Positions 14,990 through 16,554 of a stretch of DNA of 16,554 bases are shown piece by piece. The position numbers and the translations under genes were made by a program. A model generated the notes under the pieces. The model was not told the origin of the DNA. It saw only the letters and a list, made by a program, of their open reading frames with translations, and made no database searches. Source of the stretch: Fimenecus sp964557975 (lineage in GTDB: Bacteria > Bacillota > Clostridia > Oscillospirales > Acutalibacteraceae); assembly GCA_964557975.1 (NCBI GenBank), contig CAZLCG010000038.1, positions 1-16,554 of the forward strand, given 5' to 3'. The first letter of the stretch is position 1. Each line of letters starts with the position of its first letter.

Positions 14990-15429
14990 TTTCCGAGTTT
15001 TCCTCTGATTTTAACTATATATTTGCGCACGGGTAAAAGCATATTCCAAAAACGGCAGTATGACTTATATCGAAACGAATTGACGCTGATTTTCCTGCCG
15101 TTTCTGTTAATTTCGCAGACAAGTCCTATCAACTGCCCGTCCTCTACGCCGTTTTCGCGAACCCATTGGTTGTCGCCGCACATGGTGTATCCCTTTTCGT
15201 CCGTGCCGATTACCCTGTGCAGAACGTACGCGCCGTTTTTACGGCGGTAAAGGGGTAAGTCGAATTTTTTAAGCCTGCCCGAAACAGCGGTCAATACAAC
15301 GGTATCTCTGCCCTCGCGCAGAAGCGGGAGCATACTTGTTCCCCGTATCGGTATTTCAACCGTACCGCCTGTTTTAAGCTTTTCCTCAACAACGGGCATG
15401 ATTTGAGAAAGCTTTATTGATTTCTCCAA
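14986..15429 (-). CDS. S24/S26 signal-peptidase-like protein
   Basis: This 147 aa protein has the Ser-protease box GTSMLPLLREGRD (about 30-42; Ser32 as candidate nucleophile) and a second box around YRRKNGAYVLHRVIG (about 61-75), then MCGDNQW. The second box supplies His (LHRV) rather than the Lys of bacterial LepB, as in archaeal/ER-type (SipW-like) enzymes. No clear membrane helix is seen at the N-terminus, unlike a housekeeping signal peptidase; the basic C-terminus may be peripheral. It may trim or release an exported peptide (inference). Start TTG 15429 has GAGGAA 7 bases upstream, inside the preceding stop region; the first internal ATG has no well-placed site. The gap to the preceding gene is 4 bases, and the 3' end overlaps the exporter start. 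Confidence 0.8.
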   Translation of the reverse strand: MEKSIKLSQIMPVVEEKLKTGGTVEIPIRGTSMLPLLREGRDTVVLTAVSGRLKKFDLPLYRRKNGAYVLHRVIGTDEKGYTMCGDNQWVRENGVEDGQLIGLVCEINRNGRKISVNSFRYKSYCRFWNMLLPVRKYIVKIRGKLGK

Positions 15430-15433
15430 AAAA

Positions 15434-15700
15434 TCATTCCTCGATTAAATTTTTATCCCTGAGCTTGTTAAGGTATTTGTCAATATCCTGCTCAGCTTTT
15501 TTGCGTTCAACGTCGTAGGTTTCAAGGACGCTGTCAATGATTTGCTCGCGGTCGGCGCCGTTTTCAAGGATTTTCCAAATGAACGTGCCGACGTCGTTTA
15601 ACGTCATTATCCCGTTAAAGGACATCTGAGCGTCGCCGACAGGTACGACAATGCTGCTGCCGGCAACCTCTCTTAAAATATAATTTTCCTTAATCTTCAT
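15434..15700 (-). CDS. PqqD-like small protein
   Basis: This protein of 88 aa matches the PqqD/RRE-like pattern: MKIKENYILREVAGSSIVVP, then MTLNDVGTFIWKILENG, then a helix-rich end (DKYLNKLRDKNLIEE). The 'N-x-x-G-x-x-I-W-x-x-L' core is the family hallmark. In PqqD and RiPP pathways this fold binds a leader peptide and hands it to modifying enzymes. The frame could extend to TTG 15730 (98 aa), but ATG 15700 has GGAG 9 bases upstream and fits the family N-terminus, so I use it. It overlaps the end of the kinase-like gene by 11 bases. No maturation enzyme (radical SAM, cyclase) lies in view for it to serve. Confidence 0.85.
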   Translation of the reverse strand: MKIKENYILREVAGSSIVVPVGDAQMSFNGIMTLNDVGTFIWKILENGADREQIIDSVLETYDVERKKAEQDIDKYLNKLRDKNLIEE

Positions 15701-16421
15701 CGTGCTTTTCTCCGTTAATATATTCTTCAATTCCCCCGTAGGACACCCTTACGGCCTCCTCGGAGATATTGCATTTCAATTTAAAAACAGGTATTTGCGT
15801 TAAGATTTCGCTGAGCGTAGAGAGCATTTTGCTCATATTTTCCGCGCCGTACGGGCGAACCGTTTGCGACATAAACAGCGGTATTGCCTCTTTCGGCGTA
15901 ATAGGCTCAATGGAATTATCGGCGGCTCTTTCAATAAAAACGATCGCCCTGACGGGTACAAGCCTGTTTTCGCTTTCATCGTTTTTACCGCTGAACGGCG
16001 TGCCGCAGGCATAGAATTTCCCGTTTATTTTACGCACGGCGGGCTTGTCGTCATTGATTATTGAAACATTGTCAAGATATTTTTGCCAAAGGTGCGTGTG
16101 CGTTGACTTGCCCGTCCCGCTTTTTGCCGAAAAAAGATACGCCCTTCCGTCCTTCTCGGCGGCTGACGAGTGAAGCAAAAGCCCGTCGAATTCCAAAAGT
16201 TTTGTGTAAAACAGCTCGCCGCTCCAGACATAACGGCACTCGTCAAGGGTGAGTTGGGGAAATTTTTTATGCTTTTCCGCTGTAAAAGCTTCGGTCAGGT
16301 CAACGGTAATATCCGCTTTTTTTTCGCTGTCGCCGCCGAGGTATTTCCGTGAGCGGTCGTACATCAGCCCCTGCGGACAGTTCATATCGACCTGAAGCCC
16401 CGCAATATAAAAGCGTTCCAT
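15690..16421 (-). CDS. HPr-kinase/PEPCK-like P-loop protein
   Basis: This 243 aa protein has FSAKSGTGKSTHTHLW (Walker A about 98-107), an Asp-rich Walker B-like INDDKPAV (122-129), and the loop GTPFSGK (140-146). It also has HSSAA (84-88). This set defines the HPr kinase/PEP-carboxykinase-like fold. It lacks a full-length HprK N-terminal domain and a clear HPr-binding signature, so true HPr phosphorylation is unlikely. Relatives near PqqD genes include peptide kinases in lasso peptide loci; a kinase acting on a peptide is the favoured inference. ATG 16421 has GGAGG about 5 bases upstream, slightly close. It is the first gene of its operon. Confidence 0.85.
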   Translation of the reverse strand: MERFYIAGLQVDMNCPQGLMYDRSRKYLGGDSEKKADITVDLTEAFTAEKHKKFPQLTLDECRYVWSGELFYTKLLEFDGLLLHSSAAEKDGRAYLFSAKSGTGKSTHTHLWQKYLDNVSIINDDKPAVRKINGKFYACGTPFSGKNDESENRLVPVRAIVFIERAADNSIEPITPKEAIPLFMSQTVRPYGAENMSKMLSTLSEILTQIPVFKLKCNISEEAVRVSYGGIEEYINGEKHDED

Positions 16422-16467
16422 ATTGACCTCCGCGTTTTTCTCGCTTTGTTATTTTATTATTGATTGT

Positions 16468-16476
16468 ATTGTACCA
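16468..16476 (-). promoter_or_regulatory. Extended -10 promoter of the right-hand operon
   Basis: TGG plus TACAAT (16473-16468) on the minus strand is an extended -10 with five of six bases matching consensus. No clear -35 is seen at 16-18 bases. It lies 47 bases before ATG 16421, within the AT-rich 133-base stretch at the right edge, which holds no supported gene. Confidence 0.6.
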
Positions 16477-16541
16477 TTTATTTTTGTTTTTGTATAGAAA
16501 AAATTTTTGGGTGTATTGTTAGTTATAAAAAACTTCCGTAT

Positions 16542-16554
16542 AAAAAGGCTCCCA
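16542..16554 (-). terminator. Possible right arm of a terminator, cut by window edge
   Basis: The minus strand enters the window as TGGGAGCC followed by five T. This looks like the 3' arm and U tract of an intrinsic terminator for a minus-strand gene beyond the edge. The other arm is outside, so it cannot be confirmed. Confidence 0.3.

Noticed and set aside
15701..15730. Longer PqqD-like protein starting at TTG 15730
   Set aside because: There is no properly spaced ribosome site and the extra ten residues do not fit the family; GGAG at 15710-15713 serves ATG 15700.
13316..16421. Complete lasso peptide biosynthesis cluster
   Set aside because: No precursor, asparagine-synthetase-like cyclase or transglutaminase-like B2 protease is in view, so only a looser RiPP-like suggestion is justified.
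15690..16421. Housekeeping HPr kinase/phosphorylase (HprK)
   Set aside because: It is shorter than HprK, lacks its N-terminal domain and sits in an operon with PqqD and an exporter rather than lgt or other usual neighbours.
1..16554. tRNA, rRNA, CRISPR array, insertion sequence or integrase
   Set aside because: No cloverleaf, rRNA segment, regularly spaced repeat array, transposase or recombinase was found on either strand.

Overview
The window is a low-to-mid-GC segment with clostridial-type signals: strong GGAGG ribosome binding sites, several GTG and TTG starts, sigma-A-type promoters and a U-tailed terminator. The gene families and the lack of any outer-membrane component suggest a monoderm Firmicute, plausibly near Ruminococcaceae/Oscillospiraceae. 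That placement is inferred from style and gene content, not from a marker gene. Every supported gene is on the minus strand, so transcription runs from high to low coordinates.

Right block (16421 to 13316): a tightly coupled four-gene operon encoding an HPr-kinase/PEPCK-like P-loop protein, a small PqqD-like protein, an S24/S26 signal-peptidase-like protein and a fused ABC exporter. An extended -10 promoter lies upstream. The set resembles the accessory part of ribosomally made peptide (RiPP, lasso-like) loci, but no precursor, cyclase or protease gene is visible. Middle block (13242 to 11794): a single-gene unit with its own extended -10 promoter and a very clear terminator. It encodes a fused Wzz/BY-kinase (polysaccharide chain-length tyrosine autokinase) whose C-terminal tyrosine cluster is encoded by a tandem hexanucleotide repeat.

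Left block (11515 to the left edge): a ten-gene type IV pilus operon in the order pilP-like, LysM/secretin-N-domain protein, pilT, pilC, pilM, pilN, pilO, pilB, a GspK/PilX-like minor pilin, and a prepilin cut by the window edge. A near-consensus promoter with an adjacent 11-bp inverted repeat lies about 110 bases ahead of it. PilB (extension) and PilT (retraction) are both intact, PilC is the platform, and PilM/N/O plus the PilP-like protein make the alignment complex. No prepilin peptidase or major pilin is in view; these may lie beyond the left edge.

The most unusual element is the protein standing where PilQ would be. It has a signal peptide, a LysM wall-binding domain and several secretin-type N domains, but no secretin beta-barrel. 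With a PilP/GspC-like partner beside it, this suggests a pilus guide ring embedded in peptidoglycan rather than an outer-membrane pore. PilM also appears degenerate in its nucleotide-binding motifs.
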